Assembly: GCA_902768105.1 (NCBI GenBank)
Contig: CACXJZ010000020.1
Coordinates: 1-40,785, forward strand
DNA length: 40,785 nt
From: an uncultured Prevotellaceae bacterium
Lineage (GTDB): Bacteria > Bacteroidota > Bacteroidia > Bacteroidales > Bacteroidaceae
Reading direction: 5' to 3'
Of the stretch, positions 24,351 through 32,595 are shown one piece after another (the first letter of the stretch is position 1; every line of letters starts with the position of its first letter). Both the position numbers and the translations under genes were made by a program. The notes under the pieces are model-generated. The model saw only the letters and a program-made list of their open reading frames with translations, searched no databases and had not been told where the DNA came from.

Positions 24351-25223
24351 ATGTATTATTATAAGCATATTTTGAAAGGAAGATGGATGATGGTGATGGC
24401 TTTATCATTTATCATTTATACTTTGTCAGTGGGTAACGCTGCTGCACAAAAGCAGCTCACCATTCTGCATACGAACGATACTCACAGCACCATTCTGCCG
24501 CTTAGCCCCAATCTGGAGGACACCATGAAAGCTGGACGCGGCGGATTCCTGCGTCGCATGGCCATGCTGAAGGAAGAGCGCAAGAAAGACCCTGACCTGC
24601 TCTACTTCGACAGCGGCGACTTCTCACAGGGCTCTGGCTACTACACCATGTTCAAAGGTGACGTTGAGGTGGAACTCATGAACATGATGGGCTGCGACGC
24701 CTCTACCATCGGCAACCACGAGTTCGACTTTGGTCTCGAGAACATGGCACGCATCTTCAAACTGGCCAAGTTCCCCATCATCTGCACCAACTACGACTTC
24801 ACAGGCACCGTGTGCGAAGGTCTCGTCAAGCCTTACATCATCCTGAAGCGCAAAGGCGTGAAGATTGGCGTGTTTGCCCTTGACCCCAAGATGGAGGGAC
24901 TGGTAAGCGCCAAGAACTGCGTGGGCGTGAAGTATCTTGAGCCCGGCAAGGTTGCACTGGAGACAGCCACCATGCTGAAGCAGCAGGAGAAGTGCGACAT
25001 GGTCATCTGCATCTCACACCTCGGCTGGGATAAGCCTGGCTATGAAGACGATGAGTACATGATCAAGCACTCGCGTAATATCGACCTCGTGCTGGGAGGC
25101 CACTCCCACACCTATCTGAAGCAGTTGGAATACGTGCCCGACCTTGACGGCAAACTCGTTCCCGTCGATCAGAACGGTAAGCACGGCATATTCGTTGGAA
25201 AGATGATTGTGACGCTGAAATAG
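24351..25223 (+). CDS. Metallophosphatase domain of a split 5'-nucleotidase
   Basis: 290 residues from ATG 24351; in-frame ATG 24318 and TTG 24312 are alternatives, but 24351 puts a basic N-region right before the hydrophobic signal ending N-A-A-A-Q. Calcineurin-like metal site motifs: L-H-T-N-D-T-H-S, D-S-G-D-F, G-N-H-E-F-D-F-G, I-S-H-L-G-W-D and G-G-H-S-H-T. It is the catalytic N-terminal half of a UshA-type nucleotidase and ends where the C-terminal domain would begin; that domain is the preceding gene. A periplasmic location is expected. Confidence 0.9.
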   Translation: MYYYKHILKGRWMMVMALSFIIYTLSVGNAAAQKQLTILHTNDTHSTILPLSPNLEDTMKAGRGGFLRRMAMLKEERKKDPDLLYFDSGDFSQGSGYYTMFKGDVEVELMNMMGCDASTIGNHEFDFGLENMARIFKLAKFPIICTNYDFTGTVCEGLVKPYIILKRKGVKIGVFALDPKMEGLVSAKNCVGVKYLEPGKVALETATMLKQQEKCDMVICISHLGWDKPGYEDDEYMIKHSRNIDLVLGGHSHTYLKQLEYVPDLDGKLVPVDQNGKHGIFVGKMIVTLK

Positions 25224-25254
25224 CTGTTGGCCAACAGCTAACGGCCATTACTCA

Positions 25255-25998
25255 CTACTCAAAGTAGAACGTCAAGACAATCATCTTGGAGTGAGCGTTG
25301 CGGACGGAATTCGCATAGACGATCATATTGGCGTCGCGGAGTTCGTCCGCATGTTTTGTGTTTAAGCTGTTCGTCAGACTGTAACAGAACTTCAGCTCAG
25401 GGTTCAGCTTGAAGAACGGCAGGTAGAAGTCGCAACCCATTCCCACCTCAAACATTACGTCGTAGCGCTTCAGCTGCAGGAAGTCCTGATCGCTCCGCGT
25501 CAGGTTAATCATCGGGTTGATGCCCGCAATGAGGTACGGACGGTAGTTGTTGAAACGCTGTGCACTGAACTTCAGGTCAAGGGGCAGCGAGAGGTACGTA
25601 TTCTTCATATCCTGCGTCATCTGGCGCGGTAGCCCCTCCGGGTCGAGGTCAGTCAAGTTTCGGAATACCAGATGCTTGGCACCAAAATGCATCGTGGGTG
25701 CAAAGCGTATGGCAAAGTGGTTGCTCAAACGTCCCTCGGCCAGTACACCTACCGTGAAGCCCGGGTTCCACTTGTCGGCATCAGTCACGATGGTCTGCTC
25801 CACCACTGTACCGTCGTCTAACGTCACTATCTGCGGTCCCACGTTTTCCAATTCCACGTCCTGGAAATTTGTACCAACCAAGATGCCGAAGTGCAGCGGT
25901 CGTAAGTCAATATACGGTTTGTTCATCGGCTTACGCTCCTGTGCTGCAGCAGCCAGGAATATAAATACACAACTATATAAAATTATAAAACGCTTCAT
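25255..25998 (-). CDS. porT: PorT-family outer-membrane beta-barrel protein
   Basis: 247 residues with signal peptide (cleavage near A-A-A-Q, residue 19), then L-R-P-L-H-F-G-I-L-V-G, alternating beta strands, L-S-L-P-L-D-L-K-F, Y-R-P-Y-L-I-A-G and a C-terminal aromatic strand ending T-F-Y-F-E, as for small outer-membrane barrels. PorT of Porphyromonas gingivalis is required for type IX secretion. Similarity to PorT is from the N-terminal motif and overall pattern; a general porin-family barrel is the alternative. Its start codon directly follows a heptamer array. Confidence 0.78.
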   Translation of the reverse strand: MKRFIILYSCVFIFLAAAAQERKPMNKPYIDLRPLHFGILVGTNFQDVELENVGPQIVTLDDGTVVEQTIVTDADKWNPGFTVGVLAEGRLSNHFAIRFAPTMHFGAKHLVFRNLTDLDPEGLPRQMTQDMKNTYLSLPLDLKFSAQRFNNYRPYLIAGINPMINLTRSDQDFLQLKRYDVMFEVGMGCDFYLPFFKLNPELKFCYSLTNSLNTKHADELRDANMIVYANSVRNAHSKMIVLTFYFE

Positions 25999-26026
25999 CT
26001 GTAAACCGTAAACTGTGAACTGTAAA
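25999..26026 (-). repeat. 7-base degenerate tandem array touching the porT start codon
   Basis: Four heptamers on the minus strand, TTTACAG twice, TTCACAG and TTTACGG, ending at the base before the ATG. Confidence 0.75.
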
Positions 26027-26136
26027 CTAATTTAATAACGTAAAAACAGCAGTCTTATTATATATGTTGCTATTTCGACAAAGTATAAATAAGTAAAAAT
26101 TCTCCTCAAAAATAGGTAATATTCGGAAATAATCAT

Positions 26137-26144
26137 TACCTTTG
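26137..26144 (+). promoter_or_regulatory. Promoter (-7 box) of the ferredoxin gene
   Basis: TACCTTTG followed by C, 42 bases before the ATG. No good -33 TTTG is visible. Confidence 0.65.
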
Positions 26145-26186
26145 CATCACTATTTTTGAGTATTAACAATTAAACAAATTAGAATT

Positions 26187-26354
26187 ATGGCTTACGTTAT
26201 TGGTGACGACTGTATCGCTTGCGGTACTTGTATCGATGAATGCCCCGCTGGAGCAATCTCTGAGGGCGATAAGTATTCAATTAACCCCGACATGTGCACC
26301 GAGTGTGGCACTTGCGCAGATGTTTGTCCGTCTGAGGCTATCAGCCTGCCCTAA
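26187..26354 (+). CDS. 2[4Fe-4S] ferredoxin
   Basis: A 55-residue protein with two Cys clusters: C-I-A-C-G-T-C-I-D-E-C-P (first) and C-T-E-C-G-T-C-A-D-V-C-P (second), each of the C-x2-C-x2-C-x3-C-P form for a [4Fe-4S] cluster. This is a clostridial-type low-potential electron carrier, used in anaerobes by pyruvate:ferredoxin oxidoreductase, Rnf and hydrogenases. It is monocistronic, with a good promoter and a strong terminator, and has AT-rich codon choice typical of highly expressed genes here. Confidence 0.97.
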   Translation: MAYVIGDDCIACGTCIDECPAGAISEGDKYSINPDMCTECGTCADVCPSEAISLP

Positions 26355-26380
26355 TTGAAACTACTTGTTCAAGATACTTA

Positions 26381-26410
26381 AAGAGGATGCAGTGTTGCAT
26401 CCTCTTTTTT
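26381..26410 (+). terminator. Rho-independent terminator of the ferredoxin gene
   Basis: An 11-base-pair stem (26381-26391 with 26396-26406), a GTGT loop and a T-run to 26410, starting 26 bases after the stop. Confidence 0.93.
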
Positions 26411-26485
26411 GTGTCCATGCCAAAATCGTGCCCATTCGCCATAGGGTCAGTGGATTCTCGATTTACATAGCGTCCCGACACCTTG

Positions 26486-26546
26486 GATGCGACAAATTTT
26501 GCGGTCGCTCCCCCGATTTGTCGCAAAAAGGGGTGGTTGTCGCATC
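26486..26546. repeat. Overlapping inverted repeats built on GCGACAA
   Basis: GATGCGACAA (26486-26495) can pair with TTGTCGCATC (26537-26546), while GCGACAAAT (26489-26497) can pair with ATTTGTCGC (26516-26524). The two pairings exclude each other. No gene or promoter explains them. The gap 26355-26755 otherwise holds the ferredoxin terminator, an orphan promoter and a hairpin. Confidence 0.5.
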
Positions 26547-26596
26547 AAGTTGAAACAAAAAAGGGAAGATTTTATGGAACAGGACGTTTTTCGTCA

Positions 26597-26740
26597 TAAC
26601 TTTGCATCAACAAAAAGATTTTGATTCATACGATCACATAAGACAGACATAAGGTTAAATAATTTGTTTCTTTCATTTTGATTTAGTTTTTTAAGTTAGT
26701 AATAGCGCATAAGGCTCGCAGGGATGCGAGCCTTATGTGT
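26597..26740 (+). ncRNA. Candidate small RNA with its own promoter
   Basis: TAACTTTG (26597-26604) is a consensus -7 box with TTTA about 22 bases upstream. No ATG occurs in the 100 bases that follow, and an AU-rich stretch leads into a 13-base-pair hairpin (26708-26720 with 26725-26737), extended by weaker pairs. A transcript would be about 130 bases. The hairpin lacks a T-run on this strand and may instead terminate the glycosyltransferase gene from the other side. Confidence 0.35.
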
Positions 26741-26755
26741 GATTTATGCGGATCT

Positions 26756-27631
26756 TTAATATGTTTGTGTGCGGATATGTCTTGCCAACCGCTTGACAAT
26801 ATCCATATCACTCTCGGAGAATTTTCGCGCCCACAGATGGGGGCTGCTTATCAGTTCGTCATAATCAGCCGACTGCCACGTATAGGGTTTTCCCCTTGTC
26901 CAGTCTATCTTCCTGAGACATCCCATGTATGCATCGTCAGCGTTGTAGATGCGCTCCCTGAACAAGGGCTTGCTGTGTATGAATGTCTGAAGGAATAGCT
27001 CGTCCGGAATGCCGACATACTTGTATCTCGACAGGATGGCGTCCTTATCACGCAGCAACGCCGTCGCCAGGTCGTGCGTGATGCTGAACCACTGTGGCCC
27101 ACCTTTGAAGACGTAGCCAGGACGATGGCGGTATATGTGCAGTCGCCTTTGGGTGCGTAAGAGCAGCGAGCCGGTCTTTCTGGCATAGGTATGCTTGCGT
27201 TCGAGGTTTCCGCCAATCAGATGATAATAGGAGACACGCCTCTGTATGACGGAATCCCAATGGTGGATAAACCCGACGAACTCCCTACCCTCGTTACGCT
27301 GGAAGAAATCATGTATATACTTGTTGCTCTTGATGGGGAAATCGACACCTGAGAGCAGATGATAATAGTCGTAATAGCCCTTTACCGACTCCGCCAGTAG
27401 ATTGAGGGTGGCCTCAACGACGGACACGCGTCCCCACGACACGCTGATGCGTTTCTTGATAAAGGTGACCTTGGAGCTCTTAGCCAACACTGAAAAAGAC
27501 CTGTCATCCATCTTTCCGAGCTTGCGGTCAAGATGGATGAACAGGTCATTCTCGGGAGCATCGAGTGCTTTTATCAGCTCCTTCAATAACTCCAGACTGT
27601 CATGGGCGATGATGAGATAGGCAAATCGCAT
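26756..27631 (-). CDS. GT14-family (core-2/I-branching) glycosyltransferase
   Basis: 291 residues without signal peptide. N-terminal A-Y-L-I-I-A-H-D, then F-I-H-L-D-R-K, Y-H-L-L-S-G-V-D-F-P-I-K (a family hallmark), G-P-Q-W-F-S-I-T and P-D-E-L-F-L-Q-T-F. These match the 'Branch' domain of beta-1,6-N-acetylglucosaminyl/xylosyltransferases. It is probably a cytoplasmic enzyme adding a sugar to a surface polysaccharide or glycoprotein glycan; donor and acceptor are unknown. It begins 3 bases after the TraB/GumN gene, so the two share a transcript although no functional link is obvious. Confidence 0.87.
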   Translation of the reverse strand: MRFAYLIIAHDSLELLKELIKALDAPENDLFIHLDRKLGKMDDRSFSVLAKSSKVTFIKKRISVSWGRVSVVEATLNLLAESVKGYYDYYHLLSGVDFPIKSNKYIHDFFQRNEGREFVGFIHHWDSVIQRRVSYYHLIGGNLERKHTYARKTGSLLLRTQRRLHIYRHRPGYVFKGGPQWFSITHDLATALLRDKDAILSRYKYVGIPDELFLQTFIHSKPLFRERIYNADDAYMGCLRKIDWTRGKPYTWQSADYDELISSPHLWARKFSESDMDIVKRLARHIRTQTY

Positions 27632-27634
27632 GCT

Positions 27635-28540
27635 CTACTTCACAGCCTCAACGGTATAGCCTGCCGACTGCAACAGCTGCAGCACGCCCTTGTCGCCTGG
27701 TAAATGGCCTGCGCCGACAGCGAAGAATGTGGGCTTAGCAGACATAATCTCCGGCATGAGTTTCACCCAGTTTGCATTGCGGTCGTAGATGAGCCGGTTC
27801 TCCTCTTCAGGGGTATAGTCGCACGAGTTGTTCTGCTTCTCGTCCATAATAGCCTTGATGCCCATAAGGTCCTGCTTGAAGAATGCCTCTACGACTCGCT
27901 CGGACACCTGGTTTTCGTACTCCAGATTATCCACCATACACATGAGTAGCTCCTTCTGACGCTTCAGGGTATATCCTTGATAGAGCACGCTCACCTGGAA
28001 GTCAACAGTCTCCAGTCCGCCAACGGGCTTTCCCTGCTGGAGGGCAACCTTCTGGAAATAGCCGTCGAAGGTGTCCTGCGGATTAAAGCCGCTGTGCTTC
28101 TTCAAATAAATGAGCATGGAGAGCTGTGTCTGTAGGGCGATGGGCGACAGGCCGCCCAACTGCTGTGCAATCAGGCCGTTGGTCATGTCCATACCCAACA
28201 GCTCCTTCAGGGCAGCGTTCAAGCGCTTCATCTCGTCGGCCGAAAGCAGCGTGGAGAGCGTAGTGCCTTCGGGCAGCATCATGGCAGCCTGCATTTTCTG
28301 CAAGTTCTCTGGCGAAGTGAGGTTCTGCATATCGAGCTCACCATAGACCTGATCGCTGGCAGCCAGCGCCTTCTGTAGGCCTGAGATTGAGTCAGCAAAC
28401 ATGACGGGTGCCAGATGATAGGTACCAATGATATAGGATGGCTTGTCAAGTCCGTTGCCGGAAATCTTGTAAAGCAGTTGAGCCTGCATGCCCACGACGG
28501 TCATCACCGCGCAGGCGAAAGTCATCAAAAACTTCTTCAT
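27635..28540 (-). CDS. TraB/GumN family protein
   Basis: 301 residues from ATG 28540 (ATG 28552 would add four residues before the signal). Signal peptide ends near G-M-Q-A-Q. The family motifs are G-T-Y-H-L-A-P near residue 40 and G-A-G-H-L-P-G near the C-terminus, which contain the paired His thought to bind metal in the Tiki/TraB/EreA fold. A periplasmic or surface hydrolase or protease is possible, but no substrate is known for this clade. It follows the TPR gene but behind a terminator, so it may rely on readthrough or a promoter I cannot identify. Confidence 0.86.
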   Translation of the reverse strand: MKKFLMTFACAVMTVVGMQAQLLYKISGNGLDKPSYIIGTYHLAPVMFADSISGLQKALAASDQVYGELDMQNLTSPENLQKMQAAMMLPEGTTLSTLLSADEMKRLNAALKELLGMDMTNGLIAQQLGGLSPIALQTQLSMLIYLKKHSGFNPQDTFDGYFQKVALQQGKPVGGLETVDFQVSVLYQGYTLKRQKELLMCMVDNLEYENQVSERVVEAFFKQDLMGIKAIMDEKQNNSCDYTPEEENRLIYDRNANWVKLMPEIMSAKPTFFAVGAGHLPGDKGVLQLLQSAGYTVEAVK

Positions 28541-28554
28541 TGTTGTATGCATTT

Positions 28555-28592
28555 AAAAAAGGACCGCCCTCAGGACTCTTCCTTTGGGCGGT
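28555..28592 (-). terminator. Rho-independent terminator after the TPR gene
   Basis: On the minus strand ACCGCCC (28592-28586) pairs with GGGCGGT (28569-28563) around a 16-base loop that has its own short stem, and a T-run follows (28560-28555). It closes the exbB-to-TPR operon. Confidence 0.75.
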
Positions 28593-28616
28593 TCCCAGAA
28601 TAACTAATACTACTTT

Positions 28617-30041
28617 CTATTGCAGGAACTGGTCGGCCTCCGTGTTAGAGGGATCAAGTTCCTTTACCTTACGCCAGTAACTCTGGCTCTTATCTCTGTC
28701 TTTCTGCTCGTTGTAGTACCAACCGAGGTAACGATAGCACTCCACGAGACGAGTGGTCTCAGCAGCCTCACGATTAGCCTTTGCCTCAAGCATCTGGGCA
28801 GCGCTCTCGTAGTAAGGCTTTGCCAGTCCCTGACTCATGTCAGCATCAATCGTGGCGTTCAGACGTGCACGAAGGATGGTCAAGTACTCAGCATTAGCCG
28901 GGAATTTCTGAATGGCCTCACCATAGGTGGCATCAGCCTTCATCTGCCACTGCTTCTTCTCTGCCTCAGGCACCTCCTCAGCGTGCTTCAGGTACATACG
29001 TGCCAGTGAGTTATAGTCGTTGGCACTGGGGTTGCCCTTAGCAGCAAGGTACTCGTTGTAATACTTGATGGCATTGTCGAAGTCACCCTTTGCAGAATAA
29101 GCGGAATAGATAGACTGAATGAGGCTCACCTTGTTGCTGGCAGGAACATCCATGCCCAGAGCATTCTTGAACTCGGCAATGGCGCCGTCGTAGTCGCTGC
29201 GAGCGCTCTGCAGGCACAGTCCGTGATAGAAGTGGTCCATCCAAGAAGCCTTCAAGCTGTCAGAAGCATTGAACAGACGATCAGCAAACTCGAGAGCCTT
29301 CTCGTGGTTGCCCAGCTCGTAGTTGAAAAACATACCCAGACGGTTGAACGGCGCATGACGCGGGAAGCGCTTGATACCCTCCTCGACGATAGGCAGACCG
29401 TCAGCATGCTTGCCTGTGAAATAGTTCGCAGTAGCGAAGTTGGTCAAATCACCACGATCGAGCTTGTTCAGCGGGTCGAGTTTATACACCTCAATGGCCT
29501 TGTCGAACTCCTTGTCGTCGAACCAGAAGCGAGCCTTCATAGCGTTAACGGCAATGTCGGGGCGCTGTTTGGCCAGTTCGTCAAGCTTGGCAACAGCAAG
29601 TTTCGGGCTTACCTTACGATAGACGCTGGCATACTTGAAGTAACCCTCGGGATTCTTCGGGTCATCATCAATAGCCATGAGGTACTGCGAAGCAGCAGGA
29701 CCAGCGTGGTCAGCAATAGCCTCGATGTCACCCAGCAGGATACGAGCAGGTGCATAGTGGTTCTTGGCAGCCTTCAGCGCGAGCTCAGCATACTCACGGG
29801 CATTTGCCGTGTCGTTGGCTTCCTTGAAGGCTACGCCCATGGCTGTGAGCACCTTGGCGTTCTTCTTGTTTTTCTTGTACACGCTCTTCACCTCGTCCTT
29901 GATGGCATCGAAACCACCCTTGTTTTCCTTGATGACTCTGGTGATGGCATTGATGGTAGCCTGGTCTTCATCCTGGGCTACGGCGGGAACGCTGAATACT
30001 AACATCAGTGCTCCGATGAACAGATATTTGATTGCTTTCAT
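28617..30041 (-). CDS. Periplasmic TPR protein of the TonB-energising operon
   Basis: 474 residues with signal peptide (cleaved near A-V-A-Q, residue 23) and helical repeats over most of the length, with TPR-like A-x-x-Y and P-x-N-x-E-x-Y patterns (for example D-P-K-N-P-E-G-Y-F-K-Y-A). The last repeat ends E-L-D-P-S-N-T-E-A. It is last in an operon with ExbB, two ExbD, TonB and a PstS-like lipoprotein. I infer a scaffold for that complex or for TonB-dependent transport, since TPR proteins bind other proteins. No catalytic motif is visible. Confidence 0.85.
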   Translation of the reverse strand: MKAIKYLFIGALMLVFSVPAVAQDEDQATINAITRVIKENKGGFDAIKDEVKSVYKKNKKNAKVLTAMGVAFKEANDTANAREYAELALKAAKNHYAPARILLGDIEAIADHAGPAASQYLMAIDDDPKNPEGYFKYASVYRKVSPKLAVAKLDELAKQRPDIAVNAMKARFWFDDKEFDKAIEVYKLDPLNKLDRGDLTNFATANYFTGKHADGLPIVEEGIKRFPRHAPFNRLGMFFNYELGNHEKALEFADRLFNASDSLKASWMDHFYHGLCLQSARSDYDGAIAEFKNALGMDVPASNKVSLIQSIYSAYSAKGDFDNAIKYYNEYLAAKGNPSANDYNSLARMYLKHAEEVPEAEKKQWQMKADATYGEAIQKFPANAEYLTILRARLNATIDADMSQGLAKPYYESAAQMLEAKANREAAETTRLVECYRYLGWYYNEQKDRDKSQSYWRKVKELDPSNTEADQFLQ

Positions 30042-30112
30042 AATCGTTGAAGTTTTAAGTTCTTCTTTACTATTGTCAAGTGTATGACGTTTCTTTTCTG
30101 CAAAAGTTTAGC

Positions 30113-31078
30113 TTATTTACTTACGTTAACTTCCCTGACGGTCAGGTCTCCGCGATAGGGCAACAGGCTCGAACGGAAGATGATGAGCTGTCCCTTGGGT
30201 GACGACACGAACTGCGTGAATCCCCAGGGCAGACCATGTATGGGGTCTGTGCAGAGGGCGTAGATCGTGCGTATGAGCGGATAGTTTCCGTTATATAAAT
30301 AATATTGGTAAGGCTTCCACGAGTTCATGGCCGTAGCCGTGTCCATGCGGCTTACCGACATTACCTGAATATTCTTCTTGAAGGTGACGTTCGTCGTGTC
30401 ACGCTTGTCGTTGAGCCAGTTGGAACCGATGATTCCAATGGAGTTGGCATGATTCTCAACGTAGTTGACAACCTCGGCGCTCGTCTTTACTGCGTAGATA
30501 TTGGGGCTGTTGATGGGTTTGCCGCCAAGGATGGAATCTACGCACCAGCGTACGGTGCTGGAGTTCTTGTTGTCAAAGACAACCTCAATGTCTCCCTGCT
30601 TGGAGTTAGGGAACACTTCTTTCCACTTCGACACTTCGCCTCCGAGAATGCGGCGGATGTCTTTCACCGTGATACAGGTGTCGCTGTTGGCCTTGTTGAT
30701 AATCAGTGACAGGCCGTCGTAGCCAATGGGCATAGAGACGGGTGCACCACCGATGGCCTTGAGTGCCTTCAGCTCTTTCTCGGTATAGTCGCGCGAAGCG
30801 AAAATAAGACATACGGAGTCGTTCAAAAGCATTTCCATTGCAGCATACTCGTCCGTATAGACGGGATGCAGGACGGCATCCTTATAGGTTGCCTCGAATA
30901 CTTTGACCTCCTCATTGATGATAGGACTGAAACTCTCGTCGGCAGCAAATGCAATCTCACCTGATGAGAATGTATCAGTACGGGTGTATTTACTATGTTT
31001 AGGTTTGTCGCCGGAACAAGCCGACAACAAACCTAATATGAGAGTTAATCCAACTGTTACGTTGAATAAGCGATTCAT
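30113..31078 (-). CDS. PstS-like substrate-binding lipoprotein
   Basis: 321 residues, lipobox L-L-S-A-C (Cys21) with C-S-G-D after it. The body is a type II periplasmic binding fold: the central region has I-G-Y-D-G-L-S-L-I-I-N-K, I-L-G-G-E-V-S-K-W and the S-S-T-V-R-W anion-binding-like stretch seen in phosphate-binding PstS proteins. No pst permease is nearby. It lies 2 bases after tonB and before the TPR gene, an arrangement that I recall in many Bacteroidetes. A role in sensing or handing over a ligand to the TonB system is inference. Confidence 0.85.
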   Translation of the reverse strand: MNRLFNVTVGLTLILGLLSACSGDKPKHSKYTRTDTFSSGEIAFAADESFSPIINEEVKVFEATYKDAVLHPVYTDEYAAMEMLLNDSVCLIFASRDYTEKELKALKAIGGAPVSMPIGYDGLSLIINKANSDTCITVKDIRRILGGEVSKWKEVFPNSKQGDIEVVFDNKNSSTVRWCVDSILGGKPINSPNIYAVKTSAEVVNYVENHANSIGIIGSNWLNDKRDTTNVTFKKNIQVMSVSRMDTATAMNSWKPYQYYLYNGNYPLIRTIYALCTDPIHGLPWGFTQFVSSPKGQLIIFRSSLLPYRGDLTVREVNVSK

Positions 31079-31080
31079 GT

Positions 31081-31905
31081 TTACTGTAGTTTAAATTGAA
31101 CAGGAACGTTGTACTTCACACGAACGGGTGAGCCATTCTGCATACCAGGATTCCACTTCGGCATGGACTTTACCACGCGCATGGCCTCCTTGTCGAGAGA
31201 TGGGTCAACACCACGGAGTATCTGAACGTGAGAGATAGAGCCGTCGCGCTCAACGACGAAACCTACAACGACACGACCCTGGATACCGTTCTCAGCAGCT
31301 ACAGGAGGATACTGCATGTTGCGTGCAAGCCATGCACGAACGTCGCCTTCCTTAAACGTAGGCTGCTGCTCTACGACGTCGAAAATCTTGTCTTCAGCGG
31401 GTTTGGGTTCAGGCTGAGCAACCTCTTCGACAGCCTTCAGCACCTGTGCATCGGCATCGTCGGTATTACCCTTAACGTCGAAACCACCGATGGCGGTCGT
31501 GTTCTGGTTCAACTCGTCCTGACTCTTCAACTCCTTGTCCTCACGTACGTCCTTATCTTCCTTAACTACAGGGGGAACGAACTTAATAGAGCTCTTTACC
31601 TGCTCAACGGGCTTTGCCTCCTCAATCTTCACAGGTGCCTTCTCCTCCACCTCAGGCTTCTTCTCAGCCAGAGCAGAGAGGTTCACATCTGCAGCGATGT
31701 CAGCTTCACCTTCGTTAGCAGCACTGATGATAGCATTTGCACCTACAACGGCAGCAATGAGAGCGGCGGCAATGAGCATAATGAAGATCGACCACAGATT
31801 ACGCTTGCCAGTGTTCTTGCGCAGCTGATAAGCGCCGTAGGCCTGGTTCTTGCCTTCGAAGACAAGATCGACCCAACTATTGTCTATAAGATCAATTTTA
31901 GCCAT
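31081..31905 (-). CDS. tonB: Energy transducer TonB
   Basis: 274 residues: short cytoplasmic N-terminus with the Bacteroidetes start W-V-D-L-V-F-E-G-K-N-Q-A-Y-G-A-Y-x-L-R-K, TM at about residues 35-60, Pro/Lys/Glu-rich periplasmic linker (about 75-185), and the TonB C-terminal domain with G-R-V-V-V-G-F-V-V, then G-V-D-P-S-L-D-K-E-A and W-N-P-G. It transmits proton-motive force from ExbB/ExbD to SusC-like and siderophore receptors in the outer membrane. Third functional component of the operon. Confidence 0.94.
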   Translation of the reverse strand: MAKIDLIDNSWVDLVFEGKNQAYGAYQLRKNTGKRNLWSIFIMLIAAALIAAVVGANAIISAANEGEADIAADVNLSALAEKKPEVEEKAPVKIEEAKPVEQVKSSIKFVPPVVKEDKDVREDKELKSQDELNQNTTAIGGFDVKGNTDDADAQVLKAVEEVAQPEPKPAEDKIFDVVEQQPTFKEGDVRAWLARNMQYPPVAAENGIQGRVVVGFVVERDGSISHVQILRGVDPSLDKEAMRVVKSMPKWNPGMQNGSPVRVKYNVPVQFKLQ

Positions 31906-31934
31906 AATTCTTAATACATTTAATAGTTATACAA

Positions 31935-32594
31935 TCATTCATACTTGATTCCCTTCAACGTCAGAAGCTTCTGGTCGTCTTCGGTAACCTTATCAATGAC
32001 GTACGTATTAATACCGCTAATCTGCATTTCATCGAGAACTGTCACCATGTTGTCATAGGTAGCAACATCCAACGGCTTGATGATGATGGTCATCGTAGGA
32101 ACTTTCTTGGGCTCACCCTTAATGTTACCTTTCTTGATTTCGCTAAGCTCTTTCTCCCAGATGGAGTCGGGCTTTGCTTCGGGATTAGCCTTTCTTTCCT
32201 TTTCCAGTTCGCTCATTGCTTTCCTGATCTTGGCAACCGGGTAGGTTCCATCTTCAGTCTTGTGGTTCAAGAGGACGTCGCGAATACCTGTCTCGCCGTA
32301 TGTCGTCTCCTTCAGGCACGTGGGGTCGTCGTACTTGGTAATACCTTCCACATAGTACAACTTGTCGTTACCTGCAAGATAGAACGTCATCGTCTGAGAA
32401 GCCTTCGCTTCGTTACGGTCCTGATCCTGAATGTTCTGATCGTTACTTGGCATGGTCAACTGCATCGCCTGCGGCTTCTGGAGCGTGGTACACAGCATGA
32501 AGAACGTAATCAGAAGCATCATCATGTCCACCATCGGCGTGAAGTCAACGCGGACATTCATCTTTTTCTGTTTGCTTGCTTTTTGTTTTGCCAT
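31935..32594 (-). CDS. exbD: ExbD/TolR-family protein (second copy)
   Basis: 219 residues with one TM near the N-terminus and the key Asp in V-D-F-T-P-M-V-D-M-M-M-L-L, the proton-carrying motif. It has an enlarged periplasmic part with about 80 residues more than E. coli ExbD. It starts 1 base after the first ExbD gene ends, so the two are translated together. Together with ExbB it forms the motor for TonB. Confidence 0.92.
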   Translation of the reverse strand: MAKQKASKQKKMNVRVDFTPMVDMMMLLITFFMLCTTLQKPQAMQLTMPSNDQNIQDQDRNEAKASQTMTFYLAGNDKLYYVEGITKYDDPTCLKETTYGETGIRDVLLNHKTEDGTYPVAKIRKAMSELEKERKANPEAKPDSIWEKELSEIKKGNIKGEPKKVPTMTIIIKPLDVATYDNMVTVLDEMQISGINTYVIDKVTEDDQKLLTLKGIKYE

Positions 32595-32595
32595 G

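Noticed and set aside
26040-26095. A -7 box for porT (ATACTTTG on the minus strand near 26079-26086)
   Set aside because: The spacing within the box does not fit TAnnTTTG; the promoter of porT remains unassigned.
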